Shown: positions 14,091 through 26,965 of the stretch, in pieces
Position numbering within the stretch: position 1 is the stretch's first letter
Layout of the letters: every line of letters starts with the position of its first letter
Source of the DNA: Hymenolepis diminuta
Taxonomy: Eukaryota > Platyhelminthes > Cestoda > Cyclophyllidea > Hymenolepididae
Reading direction: 5' to 3'
Assembly (NCBI GenBank): GCA_900708905.1
Contig: CAADRB010000004.1
Span: forward strand, 3,170,193-3,234,192
DNA: 64,000 nt
Position numbers and translations under genes: made by a program
The notes under the pieces: generated by a model
The model's database searches: none
What the model was told of the DNA's origin: nothing
What the model saw: the letters and a program-made list of their open reading frames with translations, nothing else

Positions 14091-14102
14091 CTATTTTAGA
14101 AT
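14086..14102 (+). promoter_or_regulatory. 3' splice acceptor-like site just before the NADSYN1 start codon
   Basis: A pyrimidine-rich run ends in TTCTATTTTAG with AG at 14098-14099, three bases before the ATG. The TAG is also an in-frame stop, so translation cannot begin further upstream in unspliced RNA. The site could join a 5' untranslated exon or accept a trans-spliced leader, a process known in flatworms. No leader gene was seen here. Confidence 0.4.
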
Positions 14103-17100
14103 ATGCTGAAGTTTTCAATTTGTAATCTGAATCAATGGGTTTTGGATTTCAAGGGTAATACTGATCGGATTTTGCAGAGTATTCGTGAAGCGAAGGTTTC
14201 TGGTAGCAAATACCGCCTTGGCCCAGAACTTGATATTACAAGTTACGGGTGCGAAGATCATTTCTATGAAGCTGATACTTACCTGCACTCTTGGGAATGT
14301 GTCGCTAAAATTCTTGAGGCTACGGCCAACGATCCTTATTGCCGCGACATTGTTTGTGAAATTGGAGCTCCCGTCATGTTTCAGCTGACTCCAAAGTCCC
14401 CAAAGTCACGATATAATTGTCGAATCCTCTTACTTAATGGTCGAATTTTACTGATTCGCCCGAAAATCATTCTGGCTGACAGTGGTCTTCATCGTGAATC
14501 AAGATGGTTCTTCCCATGGCACAGCACCTGGCATCTGGAAACTTATCACCTTCCAAAAATTGTTACTGATGTCTGCGGTCAGAAAACTGCTCCATTTGGT
14601 TGTACAATACTCAAATTCTCCTGTAATACAATTGTTGGTCTTGAAACATGTGAAGAAATGTGGATAGTTGAAGAAGGCTTTTCTCGTCCACATTTAATAT
14701 ACTATCAGTCAGGTGCTAATATAGTTTTTAATGCCTCTGCTTCTCATCATGAGCTTCGAAAACTTGATCGTCGTTTGGAACTGATTGGTGGAGCTTCAGC
14801 ACATGGAAACGGTATCTATGCCTATTCGAATTTGCTGGGTTGCGATGGTGGTCGTACATGTTTTGATGGTGGAGCTATTGTCGCAGATCGAGGTGAAATA
14901 ATAACCTTGGGAGAACGATTCTTCCTTGCCGACGTGCACACAAACACTGTTAGTGTCAAGATAACACCTCGTACGGAACCAATCATAAAACCTGAAACGT
15001 GTATTGATGTTGATTTCTACCTCCTGGATGAGACAGCCACGCCAGTCCCCCGTATCTGGTTCCCACAACACTTGGTTGAGGAAGAAATTGCCAACGCCCC
15101 CGCAATGTGGTTGTGGGACAATCTTCGGCGATCTGGGGCCGGTGGCTTTTTCCTCTGTCTCTCAGGTGGACTCGATAGCTCCTCTGTGGCCTGTCTCGTT
15201 TTCCATATGTGCAGACGGGTGAGTAAATTTTCTTCCCTATTGACTTTGTTTACAAATGAATAGAATTACTTCCTTCATCCTACACCCCCTCCCTCTCTAT
15301 ATGGACAAACAACTGACCTTTTGGGGGTGTTTCTGGCTGATGTGGCATGTTCCAAATAGTGGTTTATTGGGTGTGTCAACCTGGTTTTGGATACTTTGAA
15401 AGTCCCCATTGGTTTCACTTTGTCATGTGAACACTCCCCCACATATAGTTAGAGCAGACAGCTGACCTTTTAATCTGATATGACATACATTCAAATTTGC
15501 CATATTGGTGGATGCTAATTTAATTTCGGGATCATTTCTATCTCAAATTTAATTTAATTCAAAGATGAATTTGTCAATCGGCTGACGGTTCATCTTTTGA
15601 AGCGGAGTTTATACTTTTATTTAAATAGATATAGCTATTATATAGATACTATTTGGAGAGAATTTTCACTTCGTCTAATTGACAGGGTTCGCCATATTAT
15701 AATTTTCTGAAGTAGATTTAACTTTTCGAATTCCTAAATCTCCAGATCGGAAATGGCAAATGCCCTTACTATTCTGAACGGCGGTTATTTGTCGTGGTTA
15801 ATTTTTAGAGAGATTGATATTTTTCAAGTAGGTTTGATTTATATCACAATTTTAAGTATCAAACCGCATTAAACAGTTTGTAATTAATTCGAAAACAAAT
15901 TATTAGATATAAAGGAATCAAATAATAGAAACCCTAGATATAGTGGACTAGCGAATAAGAATTACAAGACACCAACTAACCTCGACAACAGGACCACTCT
16001 TACATGAACAAGATATGGGTGTTGTAACCAATGATATAATAAATATTTCAAGAGACTTTTCCAATTCCTTAAAGTAAGGTTTGTGTGAGACATCGATTCA
16101 ACACTATTTGATATTCACGAGATTCTTATTGTTATATATAATGACTATGATAATATATAATACAACGATTCATTTTCCTTTTGTAGATCTATGAAGAAAT
16201 CAACCGAGGAAATGATGGTGATGGAAATACTGATGTGTTAAGGGAGCTGAGACGTGTGGCATGTGAAAGCGATAGTTACACCCCCCGGAGTCCTCGCCAT
16301 ATTTGCTCACGTCTGCTTACAACCTGCTTCCTACCCGCTGAGGGAATAACCAGTGCCACCACTCGTCTAAGGGCTACTAGGCTCGCAAAAGCCATTGCCT
16401 GCAAACACGTCGAGGTAAATATTTATTATCGTCCCATATTTTGGCAGTGGGATGGTTCCCCATAGCGAAACTGGGTTATGGTCATTATCACTTATCGGCC
16501 ACACCTCCAGTTGTCCAGAATTCCTTCATTCCGTTGGTCATACCAGTGGTCAATGTCCTTGTTTTTGGATAAGCAGGCCAAAGCGTCGGTCCAGCTATTT
16601 GTTGGCTCTTATTCACTAGTACAAAAAACATGGCTGCTGAAACGCTATGGGCACAGACACAATTTACTTGTAACCTGTCCAGGTGAATTGTCTATTCAAT
16701 ACCTAACTTCAGTTCATTGGATATTAGACTAAATTGATTCATCACATTGTTTTTAAAATTATTAGATTATTTCCTTAATGCTCTTTTGTTATAGCCCTAG
16801 AAGTCCCCAAAATAGCCACAATTCCCCAAACTAAGCATTAACACGGGATTAAGCAAAACTTCCCTTTTTTCTCCAATTATGTACAGCAACGACCCACAAT
16901 TTTAGTGTATTTTAACAATAATGCAAAATCGTTAATTATAAAATTAATAAGCATTTAAAACTGGATAAAAATATTTCATTTTATCTAACACTTCTCGGTG
17001 AAAGTTTTTCATCATAATTGTTGAATGTTGGATCCACCTGCCATCTGAATGAAGGTTTCGTTGATTGGTGGGTTGAATTTCCGAATTTCCACTATTTCCA

Positions 17101-20100
17101 ATGGGNCATCCAAGATGATATACAAAGGGCCCATTTCAAATTTCAGTGATCTTGCTGTGTACTGGGGACAGAAATGGTTTCAATAGCGAACACACATTTG
17201 GCCTTCAATATTCACTTCATACGTCATGGTACCTCGACGAACTTTGATAATACCTTCTGCTCATATGCCATTCGGCTGATGATCATGTAAACTGTTGTCT
17301 GGTTGCAAAAGTCTTCTTGGCCCATGAAAATGACCTAGGGAAGGTTGAATTCTTTGAGAGCATTGTGGATCGTCCTGGGTTTAAGCTCCATAAAAGTTTT
17401 GGTTGTCTGACTATTTGATTGAGAATGATATGGTGGAGAGTAGACGTGGGTGACATCATGGCTCCGACAAAAGTATTGAAAGAGGGCTGAAGAGACTATG
17501 GTGCTATATTAGCGGTTACAATGTCTTCGGTAGTCCATAAGTTGAAAATATATGGCGAAGACTATTGATCACTATGGTAGTTTTGGTGAAATTTAGTGGA
17601 ATAACTTTAGACCACTTTGAGTGCGGATCTACCAGGACAAGATTTGAAGATCTGTTGACAGGTCTAGCAAAATCCAAGTGTATACGGGACCACGAAGATG
17701 CAGTTTTAAGGCAGGGGCTAGGTGCTTTTGTGAGGGATGCTCAACAGCTTGCTGGCATTTAGGACATCTTTTTATAATTGCATCGATATCCCCGTCCATT
17801 CCAGACCAGTATGCATGCGTTCTTATGATAAATTTCATTCGGCTGCAACCTGAATGACTGCTATAAACTGTTTTGCGTGTTGAAGGAATGACGACACGAT
17901 CTGCAAACAAAAAGTATGCATTAACCACAAACCGAATATCACACCGTTTATAAAGTTGTAGGAGATCGCTCTTTTGGTTTGATTTTGGCCATCCTATGCG
18001 AACATATTTCGTGGCCTCCTTCAGCACCGAATTTTAGCTCTCCCATTTTGTTTATTGATTGCAGTCATTGGAAAGTACCTTACATCATCAAGTAGTAAGT
18101 GATGGGCATCGTCTTCCGTAGTCAGACTTGAAATGACGGTTTCTTCGTCAGAATAATTTTGGTCGTAGATGAGACGTGAAAGACAATCACTTTGTCCGAA
18201 ATTTGTTGCGTTCCGATATACTAAATCGAAACTCTAGCCAATATGGATGGTCACTCAACACTGAAGTCGGGTTGAGGTGTAAACTGCAATACTTTTTTGG
18301 ATCCGAAGATAGAGAGAAGTGGCTTTTGATCTGTTGGTAAGGTGATGTGCTCCCCTTAGAGAGATTTATGAAACTATTTAATAGCGAAAATGATGCCAAA
18401 GTCTCCTTTTCAATCTAGTTGTAGTTCTTCTCACCTGTATTAAGAGTCCGAGAAGCATGAGCAACGTCTTTTTTCTGAACCACAATGGAAGAAATGAGAG
18501 ATAATCACACCGACACAATAGTTCGAAGCATCTGCAGCCACTATAATTGGTAGATTCAGGTTTTACCGAGAAAGTAGTATATCAGAAATGATTATGTCCT
18601 TTAGTTTTTGCGACAACTTTTTCACATTTGGGATTCTGGTTCCATTTGGTATATTTTCTCAGCAGTTCATTTAGAGGAGATCGAATATTGTGCATTGATG
18701 GTGGAAATGTACTGTAGTAGCTGATGAGAGCCAAGAAGGAACGTAATGTGGTAATGCTCTTAAGTCGTGGCATTTCTGTAACTGCCGATACTTTTCTTGA
18801 ATCGGACGACGGCCATTTTCATTAAAGATACATCCTAGATATTTAATAGAGGGCACAAAAATGTACATTTCTGAGCTAAAAGGCGAAAGCCATACTCCTG
18901 GATACGCGAAAGAAGTACGACGTCCTTAAAGTTCCCATTGAGAGCGGCCCACAAAAATTAGTTCGTCTAGGTATACAGCAGTATTAGAGGTCTGATACCA
19001 TTGTATTCATTATTTGTTGAAAAATACCAGATGCTGTCTTGACACCGAACGAAAGTTTGGTATATTGGTATAGACCACGATGCGTATTGATAGTCAGTAG
19101 CTCTCATGACTCTGTTAAATCAAACTTTGCAAAGCACTTACTACCATTCAGTATCGAGGAGGTGTCATCAGGAGCTGGTGACGGATAACAATTGGGCTCT
19201 AGTGCGGCATTTAGACTGGTAGTATAGTTAGCACACAACTGGATAGTTCCACTTGCTTTCCGAACAGCAACATTAGGTGCAGCCTATTTCGGATAAAAAA
19301 ACACGTTTGAGAGCGTCTCCTTGTTCAAGACGTATAAGTTCTTCGTCCACCATAGACAAGGCTGCTAGTGGAACTGACTCCTTAGGACGTAAAACTGATC
19401 GAGCATTCGGCATCAGTTTTAATATTGTCACGGTGTGACTGTATAGATTAAGACCTTCTTGAAATATCCCAGGAAAACGCTGACCAGTATTTCTGTCGTG
19501 AATGAAGTGGTGGATGCAGTATAATGCACATGACTGCAGGTGGCATTTATGGGAGGGCCCGAAAGATAGAGTTAGCTTAACTATTCGAGGCCAAGCATAT
19601 TAACTGTTGTTGAGATACTAATGTTCTGGTAGGTCACGCTACAGCTTAGTTTCCCCGTGAGTTCGACAGACGCACCGCAGGCATAGATTACAGATAGAGG
19701 GACTGGTTCTAGATTTAGATGACCAAATGATTTTCACAACTTCCTTGAGATTATGTCTATATCCGAAGTGGTGTCGGGTTGTAGACTAAGGTGATTCCCG
19801 TTGATCTGTAGGATCACATATTTCCGACTTTACCTGGGTGTCGACAAGGCAGCCTAAAGATTGTTCGATAAGAGTTATTTCGATTTAGGTTTATAATGGC
19901 GATTTTTTAATGGAAAGTTTATTGATCTTGTTCTTGACTAGTCTTGGTCGTGCTGCTGGTGGATAATTCGGAAATACTGGGATAGACCTGCGGACAACAA
20001 CTTGACTTTCTTATCATTCACCGTCAAGGTTGTATACTGTCGCCTGTTAGAACTTCTGTCTTCATAGGTTGAACAGACAACACTGAGAGAGTTGAAAATT

Positions 20101-22504
20101 CAAGTAGCCTTTTCAGAAATCTTTTTCTTCAAGTTACCCTCCGTATTGCTTCGGCATTTCGCTTCTTTATGACCCTTCTTGTCACAACCATTACGATATG
20201 TATGTGTGTTTAACTTTTCTTTCAAGGTTCCAATTTACAGAACTTAAACGATATGTTTGGTTTGCCTAATGCTACTAATTCTATAATTCAGGGAAGAACT
20301 GTTTATTGGAATCTATTATGCTATTTCAATTTTATTTGAAGGAAGATTCAATATTTTCATTTAGACTGATATAACAGCAGCAACGAAAGCCTTCATTGAA
20401 TCAACGTCTAAAGCACTCGGGCGCTCTGAAGCACCACCGAAATTTGAATCACAGGGAGGAACTAGACGCGACGACGCTGCATTGCAAAATCTCCAAGCTA
20501 GATGTCGACTGGTTGCCGGCTATCTAACAGCCCAACTTCTGCCTCAGCAGTCATTTCCACCTCTACTCATGCTTAGTAGTGCTAATCTTGACGAGGCGCT
20601 GTGTGGATATCTTACCAAGTATGCAAGAGAGCATATCAATAAATTTATTCTACTTAAATAAATAAGTAAAAAATACTTATTAATTTCACATTGCCATAGA
20701 TATGATTGCTCAAGTGCGGATCTAAATCCTATCGGTAGTATTAGTAAAGAAGATCTTCGGCGCTTCTTGGGGTACTTCACCACAAATGTCAAGACTTCCG
20801 AATGTTCTGAATATTTCGAACTTGCTTCAGTACTGAATGAAATTTTGGCTGCTCAACCGACTGCTGAATTGACGCCACTTGGCGCATCAAATGAAACTGA
20901 GCAGAGCGACGAGACTGATATCGGATTAACTTACGCCGAACTGTCACAACTTGGAACACTTCGCAAAAAGGAAGCTCTAGGACCAGTTGGAGTGTTTAGG
21001 CGCTTCATGGAGCTGAATGAAGTCAAAAATAAATTGGACGCCTTAGTTGCAGTGGAAAAAGTAAACAGTTTAAATATCTTGCATATTTTAGTAACCTGCT
21101 TTCTGATACGCACGTTACTTACTGCCAGTGTATTAAAATTTTTAGAAAATTAATCGGTTAAGCTAATCTAATTGAATTTAAGATGGCAAAAATACACAAC
21201 TTTGTTTGACAAACCAGAAATTTCATTCAGCCATTCGCATTCCTTCCATTTTGCCACTTGCAATATATTGCATCAGTTAAGTAGGCATTTACAACATATT
21301 AATCAATCCCCAATTTCTGCACCGTGAGGTAAATAATTAGCAGCATTATATACCATTCAATCGAGCGCTGATTAGAATATGGGAGAACACGATTTTGAAT
21401 CCAGTTGATTCGTTTTCGACTGTTATTAATGCTATTTCTGCAGACTGATTGATTAATTTTTCTCCATCAGGAACTTAAGATTACCATATGGGCTTTCAGT
21501 TATTTATAATACATAATTTATATGGCTAGTTGATGAGGAATTGTCGCAGGCACAATGATTGGTAGGTACCAAATTTGAAGGATTTGTGTATTTCATAAAA
21601 TATTTTAATTTCACCTGCATAGAAGAAATTATTATTATTATCAAGGTATCAACAGATTAGCCCCTAAGCATTTACTTCATTTTCTTGCGCTCAAATTATC
21701 ATAAGACTTGTAAGTTGAATTCGTATGCGTTTCCAACATTTCTGTCTAGGTCAGGTCTAATCCCTGAGACCAAATTACCTCGACCTCACACTGACGCTTG
21801 AAGTGTTTGATCCTGCTGCAATCTCAAGTTCCCCCAAGAGAACCATCATGTGTCCTCAAGTTATTTATCTTAATTGGCGGGATAAGCTAATTAAGTGGTT
21901 CTTGAATGAGCGCTGCTAGGGTTCAGTTTCCCCGACCAGCGGCGCCCGGATTCATTTCAACTGTTTATGCTACTCCTTTTCTATATAAAGCCCCTTTTAT
22001 ACACACCAGAGGGGCGGCAGACAGACGCTTGTCATTCACTGGCTCCCATGTAGCCATTTCATCTCTCTACTTTCGTGAAATCTTGTTTGCCGTTAATAGC
22101 TACCAGGCCCTAGTTGTTACTCTTTAAAGGTGTGCCCTAAGGTTGAGACTGGAATCGAATCGAATGAAAACTATTACCATGTTTAATACCTTATATACAT
22201 CCATATATTTCTCTCATAATCCTATATATCCTCCAATTAAACATACATTTAGGTGAAACTCTTTTTCCGAAAGTATTCTTCAAATCGCCACAAATCAACT
22301 GTACTTCCACCGTCTCTTCATATGGAATCTTACAGTGCTGATGACAATCGGTATGCCAGAGGAATAACTGTTTATTACATAACACTAGTTCAATGAATAA
22401 AATTATATTCTTTTAGGTTTGATCTTCGACCCTTCCTCTACCGCCCAGACTGGCCACACCAATTTGAGCGAATGGATGAAATCGCGGCTAACATGCCAGA
22501 ATAG
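14103..22504 (+). CDS. NADSYN1: glutamine-dependent NAD+ synthetase (6 exons, complete)
   Basis: Cytosolic enzyme for the last step of NAD+ synthesis: nicotinate adenine dinucleotide + ATP + glutamine give NAD+. Exons: 14103-15218, 16187-16414, 20365-20618, 20700-21060, 22253-22350, 22417-22504. All introns are GT-AG and phases fit, giving 714 aa against 706 in human. The N-terminal nitrilase-type glutaminase domain (about 1-300) has the Glu-Lys-Cys triad at E42 (RLGPELDI), K121 (LIRPKIIL) and C183 (GLETCEEMW). The synthetase domain has its ATP P-loop SGGLDSS at 354-360 in exon 1. Exons 3-4 carry the family motifs [20 protein letters not shown] and [12 protein letters not shown]. Exons 5-6 carry NRHKSTVL and [12 protein letters not shown], with a TAG stop at 22502. 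The start is the first ATG, and its [12 protein letters not shown] matches the usual N-terminus. Introns are 968, 3950, 81, 1192 and 66 nt. The 3950-nt intron holds an antisense gypsy remnant, and the 1192-nt intron an LTR-like copy. Identification is firm. Confidence 0.97.
17040..20260 (-). mobile_element. decayed Ty3/gypsy LTR retrotransposon (gag end-PR-RT-RH-IN)
   Basis: Reading on the minus strand, the order is that of a Ty3/gypsy pol. A damaged zinc knuckle ([12 protein letters not shown]) lies at about 20140-20200. A protease-like DTTSD lies at about 19745-19760. Reverse transcriptase at about 18960-19300 shows [31 protein letters not shown] and an active-site YLDE instead of YLDD. The thumb/RNase H junction is at about 18580-18870, and an RNase H ADAS motif at about 18515. 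The integrase HHCC-type finger and core start at about 17640-17900 ([18 protein letters not shown]). Many stops and frameshifts make it dead. No flanking LTR pair was delimited, so the edges are approximate. It lies antisense inside NADSYN1 intron 2. One unresolved base (N) is at 17106. Confidence 0.88.
21735..22150 (+). mobile_element. LTR-like repeat A, copy in NADSYN1 intron 4
   Basis: Shares 'tccctgagacc', 'acctcgacctc', 'tgtgtcctcaagt', 'ttatttatcttaattgg' and 'gctaattaag' with the copies at 26835 and 28755, and 'gggttcagtttccccg' with 26835. Like the 28755 copy it has a promoter-like core: 'actccttttctatataaag' followed by 'ccttttatacacacca', a TATA box in the sense direction of NADSYN1. 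No internal coding region is attached, so it is best read as a solo LTR or a truncated element. Confidence 0.6.
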
Positions 22505-25500
22505 TTCTGCATTTCGCCTCCATTTAGGAACTTGTTGTAGGCTTCTAGCTAATTCCATTTCAGCCATCATGTCGAGTCCATTATGTGATAAATATGCTTT
22601 TTCGGATCTAAAAAGTGTTCTGCATTCATTTTAAAAGGAATGTTTTTTAACAATGTTTTAACCAGTTGCTATGGTTTCATACAAATGTGTGGATTTATTC
22701 GTTTGTCGTAAACAGATTTGCAAAACTTCTGCAGATGCTGACCCCATATTTGTACTTTCAATTTAGATAAAAAAGCACTTTTCTCAAGGCTGGATGCATT
22801 TGATAAATTTTTTAGTTCATTAAAGACATACACAGCCCACGTTTTTCCCAACTCAAAAAGTAACGAATTAGAGAGAAAGTAGTATATTTAACCTTCGTAT
22901 TACATGACGACAATTTAACCTAATAATGCCTTCAAGTCAGTAATTGATTAGCATAAATTATCCAAGGAGGTTTGATTATTCTTCTAGTTTTAGTAAGTAT
23001 TATATTTGCCAAGTTAGTGCAATTTTTAATCGTAGATACAAAATACTTTGAATAGAGAATAGGAAAAAACAGAGAACTAGAAGAATCAAAACATTGCTAC
23101 TGAATTCGTTTCTACACGAAGTCTGGCTTCACCAGGTCTGTTCTATTCTTGGAAGACTAAGTTTATCATTACAGTACCTTCAACAGCCTTTTATCTGCAT
23201 GATGATTCATGACCGCGAGGATAATCTGATTAAACTTTTACTTGTGCTATCATAAAACAAGGTCATAAGAAGAGGTTTTACAGAACTTCAAGTTTGAATG
23301 TTTCAAAAAGGCCAAAATATAGATACGTGGCTCTTAGATTTTAAGTAACAACCACATGCATCTATCTAGATACAAATACATCGATATCTGATCACTATCC
23401 GCATGATTAAACTTAATATGCAAATACATCATCTAAGAGTTAAAACAAATAAAACAAGATGCTTTTTGTACGCTGTTGTTTTCAGCTTATGAGGCTTTTG
23501 TGTCAATTTCTTCATCTTAAATTCAGACTGTTTTTCTTAGCAACCAATTGCCTGTCATACGATGCTTAATTACTCTCGCTGCTAACTATCCTTTATAAGC
23601 CGTCCGCTGTTTGTATCTCAAATTGCAACAGGCGCAGCTGAGAAACTAAAACTCTCTTGCACTTATCTGACCCTTTTTCTCCTTCAACGACGTAAATTCT
23701 TGTCTATGTTTGGCATATCCATACCGTCAATTCTGAAATTAAAAGGGACATGTTGCATCCATTAAAGGGCCCCAAACGATCCTTCATATTGGTTCATCAG
23801 CATACGGCTTCACATAGCGCCGCATCGCATCGTTCTGCCTTTTCACATAGGAAGATTCAATAGTGCATATCATTCTTCTATATCTCCTCCTTCACACCAC
23901 CTCAAGGTCACTAGTATTGAAGACTTGGATTACCAGAAAAGGTACTCGTTTTACCTTTGTTATTAAACAGGCTATACCTTCTATCTTCTCCACAATAACG
24001 GGATAATGGAGAAAAGGGAGGCAGGAGAGTAATGAGCAGAGTTTATTGGGAGACAACTGAACGGACAAGGTGCCTGTGCAGAGGGTTGTTTACATATGGA
24101 GAAAAAGGGATAGTCAGGAATACAAAGTAATGGGATTATCGTGACGTTCGAAGATAAATGCTTCATAGCGTCAGTCAAGCTGAGGTAGGCGTTCGAACAC
24201 TTATCTAAAGTGCTATCGATCATGGAAGTCATGGTGTTTTTATATTCTTCGATCTTGAGCGAAAAGGCCTTTGATAGTCTTCTCATAAGAGCAAAAACAC
24301 AGAGTTTGATTATCTGTAACATCGTGCTCAGTGCCGAGACCTTACTCTCAGTACAAAAAGACAGAAATCGAAGCACAACAAACAATTCTTTGATGTAAGA
24401 CCGAGAACTACCATTTGCTATTTAGTCTACCATTCCAAGCCATTTCGAATGGGGTCACTTCAACTTAGAACATCTAAAATGATGCTGAAAAAATCGGGGA
24501 TGGAAAAGATTTGGACTCTTGACATACTGAGTATGCCAATGGCCAGTAGTTCTAGTGCCGCAAAAGCTGTTTGATGCACTCTTGGGGTTCTAACTAAGAA
24601 CTTAATGCAGACGGCTACCGATTAAACGGTGTTGATGTTTGCTGGATAAATACAGCGGTACTATTACCAGTCCAGCGGCGTTTTGATTTCCCAACATCAA
24701 CAACCTGAAAACAGCTTATATCCCTATATGAAGTGTGGTTTGGATTAACTATATTCCGCCTCTCTAGTCTTTATCAACTGCAGTCTGCTAATATGTAGTG
24801 ATCGAATATGTCATGGCAACAGAAATAGATCTCCTATCGGTATTAGAGCACAGAGAAGTCAAAACTTAACTAAAATACGCAACGGAGCAATTACAAATGT
24901 ACTAAGAATGCTTAATTATAAGTCTTAAGACTCTACATAATGCTGCGAGAAGACTGAACTTAAGATTATGTTCTCAAAGAGTCATGCATACAAGAGCTGG
25001 CTCAGAATTCCCGCAATCAAGCCTCAAAACAAAAAGCTTTAAATTTGGGCCTTCCCAATTATCATACTCCGAAATATTTTATAAGTCATCGGGTACCAGT
25101 GAAAATGAGAAAAAAGCCAAAACAACATCATGGCTAAAAAGTCATTGGTTGGTTCTTAGGTCATGTAGCTTTTGTTTGATCAGTTTCTTATGATTATAAT
25201 AACCAACAGCTTCAGTTCCTGTCTCTGAAGACGGGAATCCACACTCCAAGGGAAATTGGGCGAAAACAGTGAAATGTGAACCTGTCAACTATATTCGAAT
25301 GGCTGCGGAAAAGGAAGCATTATACTATTCTATATTATATAGTATATACCATAAGTTCCGCTTGCAGTAGAGAAGTTTCTATAATAATTCTGTTCTATGA
25401 ACCCATCTACTTTTATCCTAATACCCACTCCTTCAATAAAGAACCCCCCATAAGTTGCTCCAGGCATTCACAAGTACATTAGGCTTAGTTTGTCCAAATA

Positions 25501-25740
25501 TACTGTACCCGACTCACTCATTTATATTTCCTCCATATCAATTTCTGAGGTGGCTCCCAAGCCCTTTGTGTAAATTGTCTTAGAATTCTTAATGTCTCTG
25601 TCGTTCTTCAAATAGTCAAATTGAGATAGCCCTTGTCAATTCTGACTGTCTCTTTTAAATAAAAATGATATTAATTTATCTATTAAGCTGCAACAAGACT
25701 AGTTCGAAAACATCGATTCTGTATTTACCTGAGAATTAAA
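22505..25740. other. intergenic, mostly without features
   Basis: Downstream of NADSYN1. No canonical AATAAA was found close to the stop codon. Apart from the repeat patch near 24 kb, no exon or RNA gene was recognised. An open frame on the minus strand (first ATG at 24322, to 23981, 113 codons) has no recognisable relative and overlaps the repeat patch. Confidence 0.45.
23985..24110 (-). repeat. LTR-like repeat F, copy 1
   Basis: On the minus strand it reads 'tctcccaataaactctgctc' then 'attactctcctgcctccc', an LTR-like polyadenylation block. A similar block, 'cccccaataaactgcttgcc', lies on the minus strand near 33465. The family assignment rests on this block only. Confidence 0.35.
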
Positions 25741-25744
25741 ATGA

Positions 25745-25970
25745 TCAATTTTACACCCAGGCTCTTTATGAAGCTGCAACTACTCAGACCACAAATAACA
25801 GAAGAAGGAAGAAGACTGGTAGCTCAAACAATCGTCTCATATCTAAGAAAATAAATTTGATTGCACAAATTATGTATGTGATAAGTAATTTTTTGTCCGG
25901 TTAGCCAATAATTACAGTGATGGTTGCTTCAGTGGTGGTCTTACATTTCCACAGATGATCGATGATTCAG
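25745..25970 (+). repeat. dispersed repeat family C, copy 2
   Basis: Second copy of the repeat at 5755, same orientation. Shared blocks are 'acacccagg', 'caactactcaga', 'gaagaaggaagaagac', 'gctcaaacaatcg', 'aagaaaataaatttg' and 'gtggtggtcttaca'. Confidence 0.5.
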
Positions 25971-26672
25971 TTCGCGCTCTGGTGCGCCAATCGGGCTTCC
26001 TAACCCAGCTGTTGTCCCTTGGTTTATCCAAAAATATGAAGTTGCAGTACTTTATTTAATAAATGGGTTCTTAATAAGCGCGGAAAATATGCCATCCAAA
26101 AAATATTACACCTGTAGCTTAAAATTCCCATTTTTCAATCATAAGAGAATGCCTTGCAATATTGATTCGAAAATTCTATGGAGAAGTAATCATTTTAAAA
26201 CCCAAGTAATACAGAGTACCGATCAGTTTTTGTTATAAAGTAAAGTCAACACTTGAAGAATAAACATCCCGTGGGGTTTAACTTGAAGATCTAATCCTGT
26301 GTAAGAACTTATAAACTGTTTACACGGGACTCCATTCGTTCTGGCTCTTGCATTACAACTACTATTCCAATATGCTTTTCTAATGATTCATCACAAATGG
26401 ATAAGCGAATATTGTACCCAAAATTGGAATGGTTCTTTGACTTTGAGAAACTTGAACTACTTCCGTAGATCCACATATGTGGCACATGTCATGCTTCACT
26501 TTAAACTCGAATGAACAACTTTACGATCAATTAAAGTTTCTCGAGTTTGAACGTTGATAAGGAGGAAAACGAGATTTGACACAATATCTAGCTTGGAATT
26601 TAAGTCCACTTTAAGAAAACATCCGTATTTCACACCGTAGTGAAATCTAAGAAGTTGTGGACAATTGCTAAG

Positions 26673-26690
26673 TTAATTAATTAATTAATT
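26673..26690. repeat. (TTAA)n tract
   Basis: Perfect tandem TTAA over 18 bases, inside otherwise unremarkable sequence. Confidence 0.85.
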
Positions 26691-26834
26691 CTTAGATTAA
26701 GTGTGTCCAGTCTCGAGGTATGAGAAGGCTAGACAGTGATGAGGCTGAGATTTAGTCTAATATCTGTTGTCCTATTCGTGCCAAAATTAATAGTGCTGAA
26801 GGATGGATCCCAATGCGTTCATAAAATTTTTATC

Positions 26835-26965
26835 TATTTCATCACTAATTGCTGAGACCTAATTATCTCGACCTCATAGTGGCCCTCAAGCGGTTTATCT
26901 TGTCTGCCGGAATAAATTAATTAAGAAGGCCTTGAATGAGCGTTGGCAGGGTTCAGTTTCCCCGC
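26835..26965 (+). mobile_element. LTR-like repeat A, short copy
   Basis: Keeps 'tgctgagacctaatta', 'ctcgacctca', 'gttcagtttccccg' and the central 'aattaattaag' block of the repeat at 21735, but lacks the TATA region. Confidence 0.55.

Noticed and set aside
14185..15222. Several open frames on both strands overlapping 14185-15222
   Set aside because: They are shadows of NADSYN1 exon 1 in other frames.
23981..24322. 113-codon minus-strand frame near 24 kb as a gene
   Set aside because: No motif or splice context, and its 3' half overlaps an LTR-like repeat block. Listed only in the description of the region.
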